The notes under the pieces: generated by a model
The model's database searches: none
What the model saw: the letters and a program-made list of their open reading frames with translations, nothing else
Told to the model about the DNA's origin: nothing
Shown: positions 1 through 14,553 of the stretch, one piece after another
Numbering within the stretch: the stretch's first letter is position 1
Layout of the letters: each line of letters starts with the position of its first letter
Source: an uncultured bacterium
Lineage (GTDB): Bacteria; Patescibacteriota; Saccharimonadia; Saccharimonadales; Saccharimonadaceae
Direction of reading: 5' to 3'
Assembly: GCA_903832635.1 (NCBI GenBank)
Contig: CAILCF010000001.1
Coordinates: forward strand, 1 to 64,000
DNA: 64,000 bases
Translations under genes and position numbers: made by a program

Positions 1-604
1 ACATACGGTAAATTTTGACATCGTATTTTTGGCCCTGCAACAGATTAAGCGTGGCAATATTGCAAGTGAGCTTATTGCCTTTGACTGGACAGCTGACTAC
101 TTTTCCGTCAATATCTAGCTGATAGCTAAAAACTGAATCACTTTCAGATAAATTGATTGATAATGGTTTTGAAGTTGGCACTGAGACGTCCAGCGTATCA
201 ACTTTAACTGATGGTGACTGTGGTATCGATATATCAAAGGTTTTTTTCGCAAGCCAACCACCAAACAGCGCAACACTTACTTTGGTATTGCCGGCCATAG
301 GGGCCTTTTGAGCGCTAAAACAGGTTTTTAAAGATATGATTGGCAAACTGCCAATTTTAGCTACGTTTTCATAACTAACATCAAACCCCGAATCACTACT
401 TACCTGCCGATTAACGTCTGGCAATAATGTCAGGTGTGAAACGCATGTTGGCTGACCGTATGAAAATTGGACAGGCTCAGCTTGCATGAAAATAATCGAA
501 CCGACAATGAATGATAACAAAAATAGACCGAACAAAATTATAATCCAGCGATGTAAACTGAGTATCTTGTCAAAGATATTTTTGACTGTTTGTTTTAAAT
601 GCAT
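1..604 (-). CDS. Membrane-anchored protein of unknown function, C-terminus outside window
   Basis: This open frame runs off the left edge, so it is missing from the ORF track. It begins MHLKQTVKNIFDKIL, has one hydrophobic segment at about residues 20-40 (WIIILFGLFLLSFIVGSIIF) and continues as a polar, beta-rich exported region with few charged residues and four cysteines (TCVSH, KTCFS, VSCPV, LTCNI). The architecture suggests a single-pass protein with an extracellular Ig-like or carbohydrate-binding-like fold, but I recognise no family. No clear Shine-Dalgarno precedes the ATG. An overlapping ATG 4 nt upstream is in another frame. The gene lies downstream of the 5S rRNA terminator in the same direction. 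Confidence 0.6.
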   Translation of the reverse strand, partial: MHLKQTVKNIFDKILSLHRWIIILFGLFLLSFIVGSIIFMQAEPVQFSYGQPTCVSHLTLLPDVNRQVSSDSGFDVSYENVAKIGSLPIISLKTCFSAQKAPMAGNTKVSVALFGGWLAKKTFDISIPQSPSVKVDTLDVSVPTSKPLSINLSESDSVFSYQLDIDGKVVSCPVKGNKLTCNIATLNLLQGQKYDVKIYRM

Positions 605-657
605 CCATGCTTATTTTAGCATAATTGGTATGATTAACAGATATTTTGACCAAGAAA

Positions 658-682
658 AAGACCATCCTATTCGGATGGTCTT
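658..682 (-). terminator. Terminator of the 23S-5S rRNA unit
   Basis: A perfect 10-bp inverted repeat (AAGACCATCC / GGATGGTCTT) with a 5-nt loop follows the 5S gene. Read on the minus strand it runs into TTTTTCTT, a typical intrinsic terminator. Confidence 0.85.
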
Positions 683-688
683 CTTATA

Positions 689-800
689 ATTCGGCACCGT
701 GCTAGTTTCCCGCTTGTGGCAGTATAATCGCCGCTGTTGAGCTTGACTTCTGTGTTCGGAATGAGAACAGGTATTTCCTCAACGCCATGGGCACCGAATT
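689..800 (-). rRNA. rrf: 5S ribosomal RNA
   Basis: On the minus strand the ends pair (AATTCGGTGCCC with GGTGCCGAATT), giving helix I. The interior holds the conserved 5S stretch CATTCCGAACACAGAAGTCAAG and the GGCGATTATACTGCC region. At about 112 nt it is slightly shorter than the usual 116-120. It follows the 23S gene and is closed by a strong terminator. The ends are judged from pairing and could be off by a few bases. Confidence 0.93.
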
Positions 801-880
801 GGTCGGAATAATCTATTCCAACCTATCGATGCCCAATGATTATGGGCACGGTCATTTGTATGTAAAAATCTTGTTTATAA

Positions 881-922
881 AAATTGACAAATCAATGGTT
901 ACCATTAATTACTAGTTAAGTC
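881..922 (-). other. 3' arm of the pre-23S processing stem
   Basis: This AT-rich stretch between 23S and 5S is complementary to the sequence just upstream of 23S. Shared core: GACTTAACTAGTAATT and GTCAATTT, with a partly paired middle. Such long stems enclosing 23S are RNase III substrates in bacteria. Here pairing is seen; cleavage is inferred. Confidence 0.75.
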
Positions 923-971
923 TACCCTATTACCCCTGTTAATGCAAGCATTAACGTTGGTAATAAGGACA

Positions 972-4100
<3,129 letters not shown>

Positions 4101-4106
4101 TGCATC

Positions 4107-4163
4107 GACTTAACTAGTAATTGGCAATAACCATTTATTACTATTTTTCTAGCCGTCAATTTT
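4107..4163 (-). other. 5' arm of the pre-23S processing stem
   Basis: Complementary to the segment downstream of 23S (GACTTAACTAGTAATT core, then TAACCATT and GTCAATTTT), so the two arms can enclose the whole 23S precursor. Typical RNase III-type maturation stem. Pairing is visible; processing is inferred. Confidence 0.75.
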
Positions 4164-4206
4164 AAAAACTTTTTCTTACAACCTAATTGTTAAATGACAT
4201 GCTCTC

Positions 4207-4222
4207 TCCGCCGTACGGCGGA
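4207..4222. repeat. 16-bp perfect palindrome, copy A
   Basis: TCCGCCGTACGGCGGA, in the leader between the 23S promoter and the 23S 5' stem. The 12-bp core CGCCGTACGGCG recurs upstream of rpsR and of the RNase J gene, where it directly precedes the ribosome binding site. Confidence 0.7.
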
Positions 4223-4341
4223 TGAGTTCACATTTAGACGCACCATTTTGATGTATTTTGTCTGAACTCAAGCCTTCCAATCGTATCACCCCGCCTCGCA
4301 GCATGTAAAGAGGTAATCGTTGTTATTTTTGCAATAAAGAA

Positions 4342-4381
4342 AACCTCCTGCGATATACTTTATTGCGTATCACCAGAGGTT
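4342..4381 (-). promoter_or_regulatory. Terminator-like hairpin in the 23S leader
   Basis: On the minus strand AACCTC...GAGGTT closes an inner GATAC/GTATATC stem and is followed by TTTCTTTATT. It lies between the ybjQ-like gene and 23S, downstream of the putative 23S promoter. It could end the upstream transcript or act as an attenuator that the rRNA antitermination complex must pass. Confidence 0.5.
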
Positions 4382-4408
4382 CAATCGAACATTCGTTTAG
4401 CTTTATTA

Positions 4409-4437
4409 ATTGTACTCGCGATAGGGTGCTTTTGCAA
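4409..4437 (-). promoter_or_regulatory. Putative dedicated promoter for 23S-5S
   Basis: Minus strand TTGCAA, 17-nt spacer, TACAAT: a near-consensus sigma-70-type promoter just after the ybjQ-like stop codon and about 300 nt before 23S. It implies that 23S-5S can be transcribed apart from 16S. Confidence 0.6.
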
Positions 4438-4458
4438 GGGTTTTGGGATTAAAATATA

Positions 4459-4800
4459 CTACTTTTTCTTTTCAATACGAACTGCAGTACCGTATGCGGC
4501 GACTTCATTCATTATATTATAAATATCTCCTGTATCAAATCGCATCATTAATATTGCATTTGCTCCCTTATCGGCAGCTTCTTGGCGCATTCGTTCCATA
4601 GCATGGTTGCGGCTATCAACCAATAGTTTCGTCAAGCCACCTGATTCACCACCTACAAGTGATCTTAAACTTGCACCCATATTGCTGAAAATGTTTCGAC
4701 TGCGAACAATCAGACCAAAAACTTCACCATAAACCTCGACAACCTCATATCCAGGCACATCATTTGTCGTTACAACTAAAATTTCATCTGCTTTTGCCAT
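4459..4800 (-). CDS. YbjQ/UPF0145 family protein inside the rRNA locus
   Basis: The 113-residue protein matches the YbjQ (UPF0145, DUF74) family in length and pattern: LVVTTNDVPGYEVVEVYGEVFG at the start, a central SLVGGE stretch, ARxxAMERM-like helix (NHAMERMRQEAADKGANAIL) and a final YGTAVRI strand. Members form small ring-shaped oligomers; a heavy-metal-binding role has been proposed but the function is not established. The start is supported by a GGGAG Shine-Dalgarno 7 nt upstream. The gene sits between tRNA-Ile and 23S, an unusual place for a protein gene, and appears to have its own -10 box. Family call is firm, function unknown. Confidence 0.85.
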   Translation of the reverse strand: MAKADEILVVTTNDVPGYEVVEVYGEVFGLIVRSRNIFSNMGASLRSLVGGESGGLTKLLVDSRNHAMERMRQEAADKGANAILMMRFDTGDIYNIMNEVAAYGTAVRIEKKK

Positions 4801-4824
4801 ATTTTTCTCCCTTTTTATACGTTT

Positions 4825-4830
4825 ATTATA
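4825..4830 (-). promoter_or_regulatory. -10 box for the ybjQ-like gene
   Basis: A consensus TATAAT on the minus strand lies about 25 nt upstream of the ATG, in a very AT-rich spacer. The matching -35 (TTTTTA at 17 nt) is weak. Confidence 0.4.
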
Positions 4831-4888
4831 TTCTTATTTATTGATAATAAAAAATCCTCAACAATAATAGAACTGGATCGAACAAAAG

Positions 4889-4965
4889 TGGTGGGGCTAT
4901 CTGGACTCGAACCAGAGACCTCGTCATTATCAGTGACGCGCTCTAACCAGCTGAGCTATAGCCCC
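4889..4965 (-). tRNA. tRNA-Ile (anticodon GAT)
   Basis: A full cloverleaf reads on the minus strand. It has acceptor GGGGCTA/TAGCCCC, D arm AGCTCAGCTGGTTAGAGC, anticodon loop CTGATAA with GAT, T loop GGTTCGAGTCC, and an encoded CCA. It lies in the 16S-23S spacer, downstream of tRNA-Ala, the reverse of the common Ile-Ala order. Confidence 0.97.
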
Positions 4966-5002
4966 ATCACCTGTGCTCGATAATTGTTAAGTTCTTGGTG
5001 GA

Positions 5003-5028
5003 GTGATTCAGGCTTGCGCCTGATTCAC
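5003..5028 (-). other. Perfect hairpin between tRNA-Ala and tRNA-Ile
   Basis: An 11-bp perfect stem, GTGAATCAGGC/GCCTGAATCAC, closed by a GCAA (GNRA) tetraloop on the minus strand. There is no following T-run, so a processing signal in the tRNA precursor is more likely than a terminator. Confidence 0.6.
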
Positions 5029-5034
5029 CCCATG

Positions 5035-5112
5035 TGGTGGAGCATGTCGGATTCGAACCGACGACCCCCTGCTTGCAAAGCAGGTGCTCTAAACCAACTG
5101 AGCTAATGCCCC
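5035..5112 (-). tRNA. tRNA-Ala (anticodon TGC)
   Basis: The minus strand gives acceptor GGGGCAT/ATGCTCC, D arm AGCTCAGTTGGTTTAGAGC, anticodon TGC within CTTTGCAAG, T loop GGTTCGAATCC and an encoded CCA. First tRNA after 16S in the spacer. A near-consensus promoter stands just upstream. Confidence 0.97.
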
Positions 5113-5132
5113 ACAGGCCGCGAACTTAATAC

Positions 5133-5161
5133 ATTTTATCCTAGATGATTCATCCCCGCAA
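5133..5161 (-). promoter_or_regulatory. Putative promoter for tRNA-Ala and tRNA-Ile
   Basis: TTGCGG, 17-nt spacer, TAAAAT on the minus strand, about 20 nt before tRNA-Ala. With the terminator-like hairpin after 16S it suggests the spacer tRNAs form their own unit. Confidence 0.5.
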
Positions 5162-5178
5162 GTGTATAGTAAGGATAT

Positions 5179-5415
5179 ATGGCGTACGAATTCAGTTTCG
5201 CATCATTTTTTATCGGCTTTATTATTGTCGCCGTCGGTGCTGCGTTTATGATTTGGCATCAGGTTATAGCTGATAATTTAGGTTCGGGCGTGTCCAGTTA
5301 TGATAGATTCAAGTTTTGGGCTTTAATTACTGTTGTTGTTGGTTTTCTTGTAATGCTAAATTTGCACGTATTCATTCTGGGTAATCTGTTAAATTCCCTA
5401 TTCCACCGATCCTAG
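5179..5415 (+). CDS. Small two-span membrane protein on the opposite strand of the rRNA locus
   Basis: The 78-residue product has two hydrophobic segments (about residues 9-27 and 50-70) joined by a polar loop with SGVSSYDRFKFW. I recognise no family. The start is supported by AAGGA a few bases upstream and a possible TATAGT -10 box just before it. The gene points against 16S and the tRNAs and lies between them, so transcription from both strands would collide. It could be a chance ORF, but the start context and clean membrane topology favour a real gene. Confidence 0.55.
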   Translation: MAYEFSFASFFIGFIIVAVGAAFMIWHQVIADNLGSGVSSYDRFKFWALITVVVGFLVMLNLHVFILGNLLNSLFHRS

Positions 5416-5435
5416 ATAAAATTTGAATACAAAAG

Positions 5436-5459
5436 TACCTCCGGCTTTCGCCAGAGGTA
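5436..5459 (-). terminator. Terminator-like hairpin after 16S
   Basis: Minus strand TACCTCTGGC-GAAA-GCCGGAGGTA, a 10-bp stem (one G-U pair) with a GNRA loop, followed by CTTTTG. It may end the 16S transcript, or end the opposite-strand gene that stops 20 nt away. The U-run is short, so efficiency is uncertain. Confidence 0.5.
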
Positions 5460-5468
5460 ATCTGTTAT

Positions 5469-5498
5469 TAACAACTTGGTTGTGCAATCATCGTCAAG
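5469..5498 (-). other. 3' arm of the pre-16S processing stem
   Basis: On the minus strand CTTGACGATGATTGCACAA and following bases are complementary to the 16S leader (TTGTGCAAATCATCGTCAG), forming a stem of about 25 bp that encloses 16S. Expected RNase III substrate. Confidence 0.8.
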
Positions 5499-5633
5499 AT
5501 AAGTCGAGATTTTTTCGAACTTTGTCTTGCCCCTGATAAATCAAGAGCTGCGTTATTATGTAAGCTCAACATAACAACAAGACCGACCTAGCTTCAGCAA
5601 TAGATTTCTCGTATTGCTGGCATAACACTCCCT

Positions 5634-7107
<1,474 letters not shown>

Positions 7108-7152
7108 AAGATTATCACCGATAAATCGATGTAACCTATAACTCAATATAAA

Positions 7153-7184
7153 CTGACGATGATTTGCACAACCAAATTGTCAAA
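7153..7184 (-). other. 5' arm of the pre-16S processing stem
   Basis: The leader sequence TTTGACAATTTGGTTGTGCAA...CATCGTCAG pairs with the segment downstream of 16S. The two arms enclose the 16S precursor. Confidence 0.8.
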
Positions 7185-7249
7185 GGACTTTTAATCTGTT
7201 ACAACTCCACGTTGATTTGCACCAAAATAGCGCGACCAGATTGTTATCA

Positions 7250-7279
7250 ATCATACCTTAAAACTTATACATCAGTCAA
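7250..7279 (-). promoter_or_regulatory. 16S rRNA promoter
   Basis: Minus strand TTGACT, 18-nt spacer, TATGAT, giving a leader of about 135 nt before 16S. It lies in the short gap after the PAP2-like gene and is the best promoter for 16S in the window. Confidence 0.7.
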
Positions 7280-7297
7280 GTAGAATATACTTATATC

Positions 7298-7735
7298 TTA
7301 TAATGTTGCTAAATATACTACAATACCAATTGCTGCGCCCAGTACTGCACCCAGCGCAACCTCTGTTGGTGTATGTCCCATTGCAACTCTTGGTAATTTT
7401 ATCTTGCTGTTTGTAGACTTGATTAATTTATGAATTGCCAAACCTTGTTCCCCAGAAGATCTACGAACTTTAACCGCATCATACATAACTATCACTGCAA
7501 AAAGTAAAGATAAACCGAACAAACCAGAACTAATTCCGTCCTTTAGACCTATAATTGTGACCATTGCGGTCACAGCTGCACTATGAGCACTTGGCATCCC
7601 TCCAGAGATAAACAAGTATGCCCTAAGTGTGCGTCTTTCTTTGTTTACAGAACTGATGATAAATTTAATTAGATGAGCTACAACCCAAGCTAAAAAGATT
7701 GTTAACAGATAGGGTGAGATATTCTGTATTGTCAT
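7298..7735 (-). CDS. Divergent PAP2-family membrane protein (YuiD/DUF212-like)
   Basis: The 145-residue protein fits the divergent PAP2 (DUF212, YuiD) family: an N-terminal membrane span, the motif GGMPSAHSAAVTAM at about residues 45-58, YDAVKVRRSSGEQ at about 85, and GHTPTEVALGAVLGA near the C-terminus. SAHSA and GHTP supply the phosphatase-type histidines. Four hydrophobic segments are visible. Members are thought to be membrane phosphatases, possibly on lipid phosphates, but the substrate is unknown. It starts 1 nt after gyrA stops, so it is probably the last gene of a gyrB-gyrA operon. Confidence 0.85.
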   Translation of the reverse strand: MTIQNISPYLLTIFLAWVVAHLIKFIISSVNKERRTLRAYLFISGGMPSAHSAAVTAMVTIIGLKDGISSGLFGLSLLFAVIVMYDAVKVRRSSGEQGLAIHKLIKSTNSKIKLPRVAMGHTPTEVALGAVLGAAIGIVVYLATL

Positions 7736-7736
7736 G

Positions 7737-10256
7737 TTATTCCCCTTCTACAGTGTCCTTACTTTTATCTTGCTCTGGCATTAGCCCAATCGATGCCACT
7801 TTATCACCTTCGCGCATTCTCATAATCCTAACACCTTGAGTTGTGCGTCCAATTGTTGGTATATCTTTAAGACCTACTCGAATTGCCTGTCCACCGGTTG
7901 AGATTAGCAAAACTTCAAATGCGTCTGGTTCAAGTGTGTGCACTGCAATAATTGGACCTGTTTTTGCAGTTACTACCGCCGCTTTAATCCCAACCCCACC
8001 GCGTTTATGTGAAGGAAAATTGGAAACCTTTGTAGCTTTTCCGTAACCATTTTCACTAATTACCAGTAATTTTCGATCATCATCAACAATATCCATTCCA
8101 ACTACTTGGTCAAGGGGACGAAGTCTTACGCCTCTGACACCCCTTGCAGATCGTCCCATCGGCCGTGCATCTTTTTCGTTGAACCTTATTGTCTGACCGG
8201 CAGATGTCGATATAATAACATCGTCATTGCCACTGGTCTTTTTTATCCATTTCAACTCATCGCCATCATCAAGTTTGATAGCAATCAAACCATTTGTACG
8301 AATATTAGCATAGTCTTTTAATGGAGTCTTTTTAATCGTTCCTTTTGTAGTTGTCATGAATAAATATCCATCATCGTTAGCACCTTTTGCATGACTAATG
8401 ATAGAGGTTATCTTCTCTTCAGGTTGTAGCTGGAGTAAATTCACTGCCGCAACACCCCTGGTTGCTAAACTAGCTGCAGGTACTTCGTAAGCTTTCAATC
8501 TAAATATACGTCCACGATTCGTAAAGAATAACAAAAAGTCATGAGTACTGGCTGGGACTAACTGATCAATAATATCCTCTGTTTTTATTGTCATACCCTT
8601 TTTGCCCTTACCGCCCCTGTTTTGACGACGATATTCACTAACCAAAGTCCTTTTAATATAATTCTCTGCAGTAAGTAGTATGACACTTTCTTCTTCCGGA
8701 ATTAATTCTTCATCGCTGAACTTACCAAGCTCATAATTAATCATCTGGCTACGTCTTTCGTCACCATATTTTTCCTTCATTTCGAGGAGTTCAGACTTTA
8801 TAATCTTCAAAATCTCATGTTCATCTGCCAGAATTGCTTCTAATTTAGATATTAATTCTGAAAGTTCTTTCAACTCATTTTCAATAGCTTCTCTTTCAAG
8901 CCCGGTCAAGCGTCGCAACTGCATAGCAAGAATTGCCTTAGCTTGAATTTCTGAAAGTTTGAATTTTTGGATTAATGCCGCTTCAGCATCTTCACTAGTC
9001 CTGCTAGCTCTTATAGTTTTAATTACTTCCTCGATATGATCCAGAGCGATTTTGTAACCTTCCAAGATATGTGCGCGTTCTTTAGCTTTTTTCAACTCAA
9101 ATTCTGTTCGACGACGGACAACTACTTGGCGATGCTTAATAAATTCAGCCAAAATCTCATGTATACCCAAAATACGTGGCTGTATTCCATCGATTAACGC
9201 CAACATATTAAAATGGAAGCTGGTTTGAAGTGAAGTATATTTATATAGCTGATTTAAAACCTTTTTCGGATATGCGTCTTTTTTCAGTTCAATTACAACT
9301 CGGACAGATCCACGTGCACTTTCGTCGCGCAGGTCGCTAATAGAGGTTATTTTTTTGTCCTTTACCAGTTCTGCAATTCTCTCTATAAGTGTTGCTTTAT
9401 TAACAGCAAACGGAATTTCGGTTACAATTATTTGATGTCGCCCCCTCTTATTCTCTTCAATCGTTGCGACAGCACGAATAACGACACTTCCGCGACCGGT
9501 TTGATAAGCTTGACGCATAGGCGACCCACCATAAACTATCGCACCTGTTGCGAAATCAGGACCTTTTACGTATTTCAGTAAATCATCTAGGGTTGTTGTT
9601 TCTGGATTATCAATTAGATGAATCGTAGCATCAACCAGCTCTCCGAGGTTGTGTGATGGAATACTAGTAGCCATACCCACTGCAATTCCAATTTGCCCGT
9701 TCAGTAACAGATTCGGTAATTTTGCCGGCAGTACTACAGGTTCTTGTTCAGACCCATCATAATTATCTCGAAAATCTACCGTATCCTTATCTAGATCTGT
9801 TAGTAGCTCATTCCCCGCTTTGTCGAGTCTAGCTTCTGTATAACGAGCGGCAGCGGCTGGATCACCATCCATTGAACCAAAATTTCCCTGACCGTTTACC
9901 AACGTATAGCGCATTGTCCAATTTTGAGCTAATCGTACCATTGAATCATATATTGCTGTGTCTCCGTGCGGATGATATTTACCCATCACATCACCAACTA
10001 TACGGGCAGATTTAGTAAACTTCCCACCAGGACGCAATCCTTGCTCACCCATTGAATATAGTATGCGTCGATGAACTGGCTTTAGACCGTCTCGAACATC
10101 AGGCAAAGCACGGTCAATAATAACACTCATAGAATATCGGAGGAAACTATCCTCCATAACATCTTCAATTGTTTCTTTTTCTACAACACGTGAATGTGTT
10201 TGAGGAATTTCATCTATAATTTCATCTTCAATCGATGTATTTTTATCATCATCCAT
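7737..10256 (-). CDS. gyrA: DNA gyrase subunit A
   Basis: The 839-residue protein is the breakage-reunion subunit of gyrase, which with GyrB adds negative supercoils using ATP. Visible marks are the start of the catalytic domain ([16 protein letters not shown]), the quinolone region [18 protein letters not shown] with Thr at the Ser83-equivalent site and Asp kept at the 87-equivalent, and the active tyrosine in [11 protein letters not shown] long coiled coil follows at about 370-520. The GyrA box reads QNRGGKG, one change from QRRGGKG, which supports gyrase rather than topoisomerase IV. C-terminal beta-pinwheel repeats are present. The ATG begins 1 nt after gyrB stops, consistent with coupled translation. 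Confidence 0.98.
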   Translation of the reverse strand: MDDDKNTSIEDEIIDEIPQTHSRVVEKETIEDVMEDSFLRYSMSVIIDRALPDVRDGLKPVHRRILYSMGEQGLRPGGKFTKSARIVGDVMGKYHPHGDTAIYDSMVRLAQNWTMRYTLVNGQGNFGSMDGDPAAAARYTEARLDKAGNELLTDLDKDTVDFRDNYDGSEQEPVVLPAKLPNLLLNGQIGIAVGMATSIPSHNLGELVDATIHLIDNPETTTLDDLLKYVKGPDFATGAIVYGGSPMRQAYQTGRGSVVIRAVATIEENKRGRHQIIVTEIPFAVNKATLIERIAELVKDKKITSISDLRDESARGSVRVVIELKKDAYPKKVLNQLYKYTSLQTSFHFNMLALIDGIQPRILGIHEILAEFIKHRQVVVRRRTEFELKKAKERAHILEGYKIALDHIEEVIKTIRASRTSEDAEAALIQKFKLSEIQAKAILAMQLRRLTGLEREAIENELKELSELISKLEAILADEHEILKIIKSELLEMKEKYGDERRSQMINYELGKFSDEELIPEEESVILLTAENYIKRTLVSEYRRQNRGGKGKKGMTIKTEDIIDQLVPASTHDFLLFFTNRGRIFRLKAYEVPAASLATRGVAAVNLLQLQPEEKITSIISHAKGANDDGYLFMTTTKGTIKKTPLKDYANIRTNGLIAIKLDDGDELKWIKKTSGNDDVIISTSAGQTIRFNEKDARPMGRSARGVRGVRLRPLDQVVGMDIVDDDRKLLVISENGYGKATKVSNFPSHKRGGVGIKAAVVTAKTGPIIAVHTLEPDAFEVLLISTGGQAIRVGLKDIPTIGRTTQGVRIMRMREGDKVASIGLMPEQDKSKDTVEGE

Positions 10257-10257
10257 A

Positions 10258-12255
<1,998 letters not shown>

Positions 12256-12288
12256 TTATGGACTAACATAGCTATTTGCAATATCCCC

Positions 12289-12317
12289 ATTATAGCGAAT
12301 AATTTGTGTTCACTCAA
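12289..12317 (-). promoter_or_regulatory. gyrBA promoter
   Basis: Minus strand TTGAGT, 17-nt spacer, TATAAT, with the start site expected about 40 nt before the gyrB start codon. Best match to consensus for this operon. Confidence 0.75.
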
Positions 12318-12383
12318 GCTATTGCGCTGAACATATTTGTTATGCTAAAGTGTAACACAAGAGGTTAAATTAAACAAAAAATT

Positions 12384-13949
12384 ATGTTTAAAAAAATAGT
12401 ATCAAATCTACCCTTCAGCCCGGCACTTGTGGGTCAACTTGGGTTCTATGCAAAGCGTCTAAAAAAGGAAGAGGCAACCCGTCGACTTGGTCTTGTTTTC
12501 CTGGCTCTAACACTAATTGTTCAATCACTCGCAGTATTTCAACCCTCTGAATCAGCAAATGCCTCCAGTGACACCGACATGGTATCGGGCGGTGTTTCAT
12601 CAATAAGTGATTACTTGAGATCATATGATGCAAACACAAAACATTTACAAGATACCATGAATTATGTAGGTATAACACGACATGAAATTGTCGAGGCGGC
12701 TTCTCATTACACAAGCTTTAGTGCTGGAGACAAATTATCCTGGGGTTTTGCATCTAGATTTAGCTATGCTCAAGGAGAAAGAGTACACCCTATTTTTAAC
12801 GACAACGGTACTAGGGTAACAACAGTATATTCAAGACCGTTGCGACTTTGGGGAAATGCGAGCATGTTATCTTATGGATGGTACGGACATTCTGCTAGAA
12901 TGGGTTGGTTTGCAATAATGAGGTCGTGTGGGAATTTAGTCACCGAAAAACTCCCAACACCCGTCCAGCCGGATTATAGTTGTGACGAATTAACAGCCAA
13001 GTTGATTAGCGGTAATCAATACAAATTTAGTGGTAGTGCAACCGCCAAGAATGGCGCTTCAGTCAAGAGTTACGAATTTAACTTTGGTGATGGTACAAAT
13101 AAAACATCCACTAGCCCGAATAATATTTTGCATACATATGCAAGTAAAGATGCTAAGTATACCGCAAGACTTAGTGTTAACTTTAAAGTAAATGGCGATT
13201 CAAAAACTGCGTCAAGTAGTGCATGCACAGCAAAAATAACAGTTAGCAAGCCACCGACTCCTCCCCCACCGACTCCTACACCCTGCCTGCTAAATCCAAA
13301 ACTATTAGCAAGTGATGAAAACTGCAAGCCATGCCCAGGCAATGAATCGCTTTGGATTAACGACGAATCTTGTATACCTAATATCATCCAATCTAAAACC
13401 GCTACTAATACGTCACAGGGCTTTGTCGACGCTTCAACTATTACTGCACATTCGGGTGACCAAATAAGCTATACAATTACTATCGAAAATACGGGTTTAA
13501 GTCCGAAGACCATAAAACTTGAGGACCACCTTGGAGACGTTCTAGAATACTCCACCCTAATAGATAATGGTGGTGGCTCGTTCAACGACGCAACAAAAGT
13601 ACTTTCTTGGTCCGATGCCATACTTGCGCCAAAGGAAAAGCAGACCAGAACATTCGTTATGAAAGTAATGGATGAAATTCCAGCAACGGCCAGCGGTACA
13701 AGCGATCCGACTTCGTTTGACTGTATTATGACGAACATATTTGGCAACTCTACAAACGTAAACGTCGATTGCCCTACTCCAAAAATTGTTGAAAATGTTG
13801 CAAAAGAGCTTCCACATACCGGTCCAACCGAAAATATTATCTTTTCGGGGATAATATTTGCAATAACAACTTACTTTTATGTAAGAACTCGCCAAGTGAA
13901 ACGAGAGGTTCAATTGATAAGAAAAGACATAAGTACGGGTACATTATAA
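12384..13949 (+). CDS. Secreted surface protein with PKD and DUF11-like domains and an LPXTG-type anchor
   Basis: The 521-residue product has a long N-terminal region with a hydrophobic stretch (LGLVFLALTLIVQSLAVF) ending in ESANASS, a likely signal peptidase site. A PKD domain follows at about 215-285 (FNFGDGTN...HTYASKDAKY), then a proline-rich linker (PPTPPPPTPTP). A DUF11/CARDB-like beta domain spans about 340-450 (DQISYTITIENTGL). The C-terminus reads ELPHTG, a hydrophobic span and a basic tail, the layout of a sortase substrate. The tail is longer than usual (about 25-30 residues). No sortase is in the window. The next gene starts 18 nt downstream and is probably co-transcribed. Role in adhesion is inferred. 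Confidence 0.8.
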   Translation: MFKKIVSNLPFSPALVGQLGFYAKRLKKEEATRRLGLVFLALTLIVQSLAVFQPSESANASSDTDMVSGGVSSISDYLRSYDANTKHLQDTMNYVGITRHEIVEAASHYTSFSAGDKLSWGFASRFSYAQGERVHPIFNDNGTRVTTVYSRPLRLWGNASMLSYGWYGHSARMGWFAIMRSCGNLVTEKLPTPVQPDYSCDELTAKLISGNQYKFSGSATAKNGASVKSYEFNFGDGTNKTSTSPNNILHTYASKDAKYTARLSVNFKVNGDSKTASSSACTAKITVSKPPTPPPPTPTPCLLNPKLLASDENCKPCPGNESLWINDESCIPNIIQSKTATNTSQGFVDASTITAHSGDQISYTITIENTGLSPKTIKLEDHLGDVLEYSTLIDNGGGSFNDATKVLSWSDAILAPKEKQTRTFVMKVMDEIPATASGTSDPTSFDCIMTNIFGNSTNVNVDCPTPKIVENVAKELPHTGPTENIIFSGIIFAITTYFYVRTRQVKREVQLIRKDISTGTL

Positions 13950-13967
13950 TAATCAAAAGGATAAATT

Positions 13968-14543
13968 ATGGCAAATAATCAAGAACAATTTAGACCGGGA
14001 ATTGAAAACAGTAGTGAAGAAATTAAACAACCTACTGGAACGAAAGAGAAGTTGGTTGAAACTCCCGAAACTACAGTTGAGTTGTCACCTCGCGATATAG
14101 AGGCTCGTGCAGAAAAAGCCAGGTTAGAAGCACTCGAAACCGCTGCTAGTATTGAATCAAAAAACATAGAAAAAGAACAAAAAAAATCTCCAACCGGACG
14201 TGGTTCAATTAATAAGAGACAAAAAGAGAAAAGTTTCAAGCAAACTATGAACCAAGTTCAAAAAGAGCTTCCACCATCAAAAAGAGTTTTTAGTAAAATA
14301 ATCCACAACAATTACATCGAGAAAACAAGTGATATAATTGGTTCCACTGTCGCCAGACCCAACGCTCTATTTGCTGGTGCCTTTGTTGCCTTTATCTTAA
14401 CGATTTTGACATATACTGTTGCAAAAACTATGGGATATGCATTATCTGGGTTTGAGACTATTGGAGCCTTTATTGTTGGCTGGATGGTTGGTATTTCCTA
14501 CGATTACCTCAAAGTTTTAATTACTGGCAAAAAATCTGGTTAA
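13968..14543 (+). CDS. Coiled-coil protein with two C-terminal membrane spans
   Basis: The 191-residue protein is not recognised. Residues 1-125 are highly charged and probably helical (ARAEKARLEALETA; KNIEKEQKK), so a cytoplasmic coiled coil. Residues about 130-150 and 158-178 are hydrophobic (FVAFILTILTYTVA; FIVGWMVGISYDY). A Shine-Dalgarno AAAGGA stands 6 nt before the ATG. It is probably the second gene of a pair with the LPXTG-type protein and converges on the TraG-like ATPase gene, 10 nt away. A role in organising the surface or secretion apparatus is only a guess. Confidence 0.75.
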   Translation: MANNQEQFRPGIENSSEEIKQPTGTKEKLVETPETTVELSPRDIEARAEKARLEALETAASIESKNIEKEQKKSPTGRGSINKRQKEKSFKQTMNQVQKELPPSKRVFSKIIHNNYIEKTSDIIGSTVARPNALFAGAFVAFILTILTYTVAKTMGYALSGFETIGAFIVGWMVGISYDYLKVLITGKKSG

Positions 14544-14553
14544 TAATCTTCTT

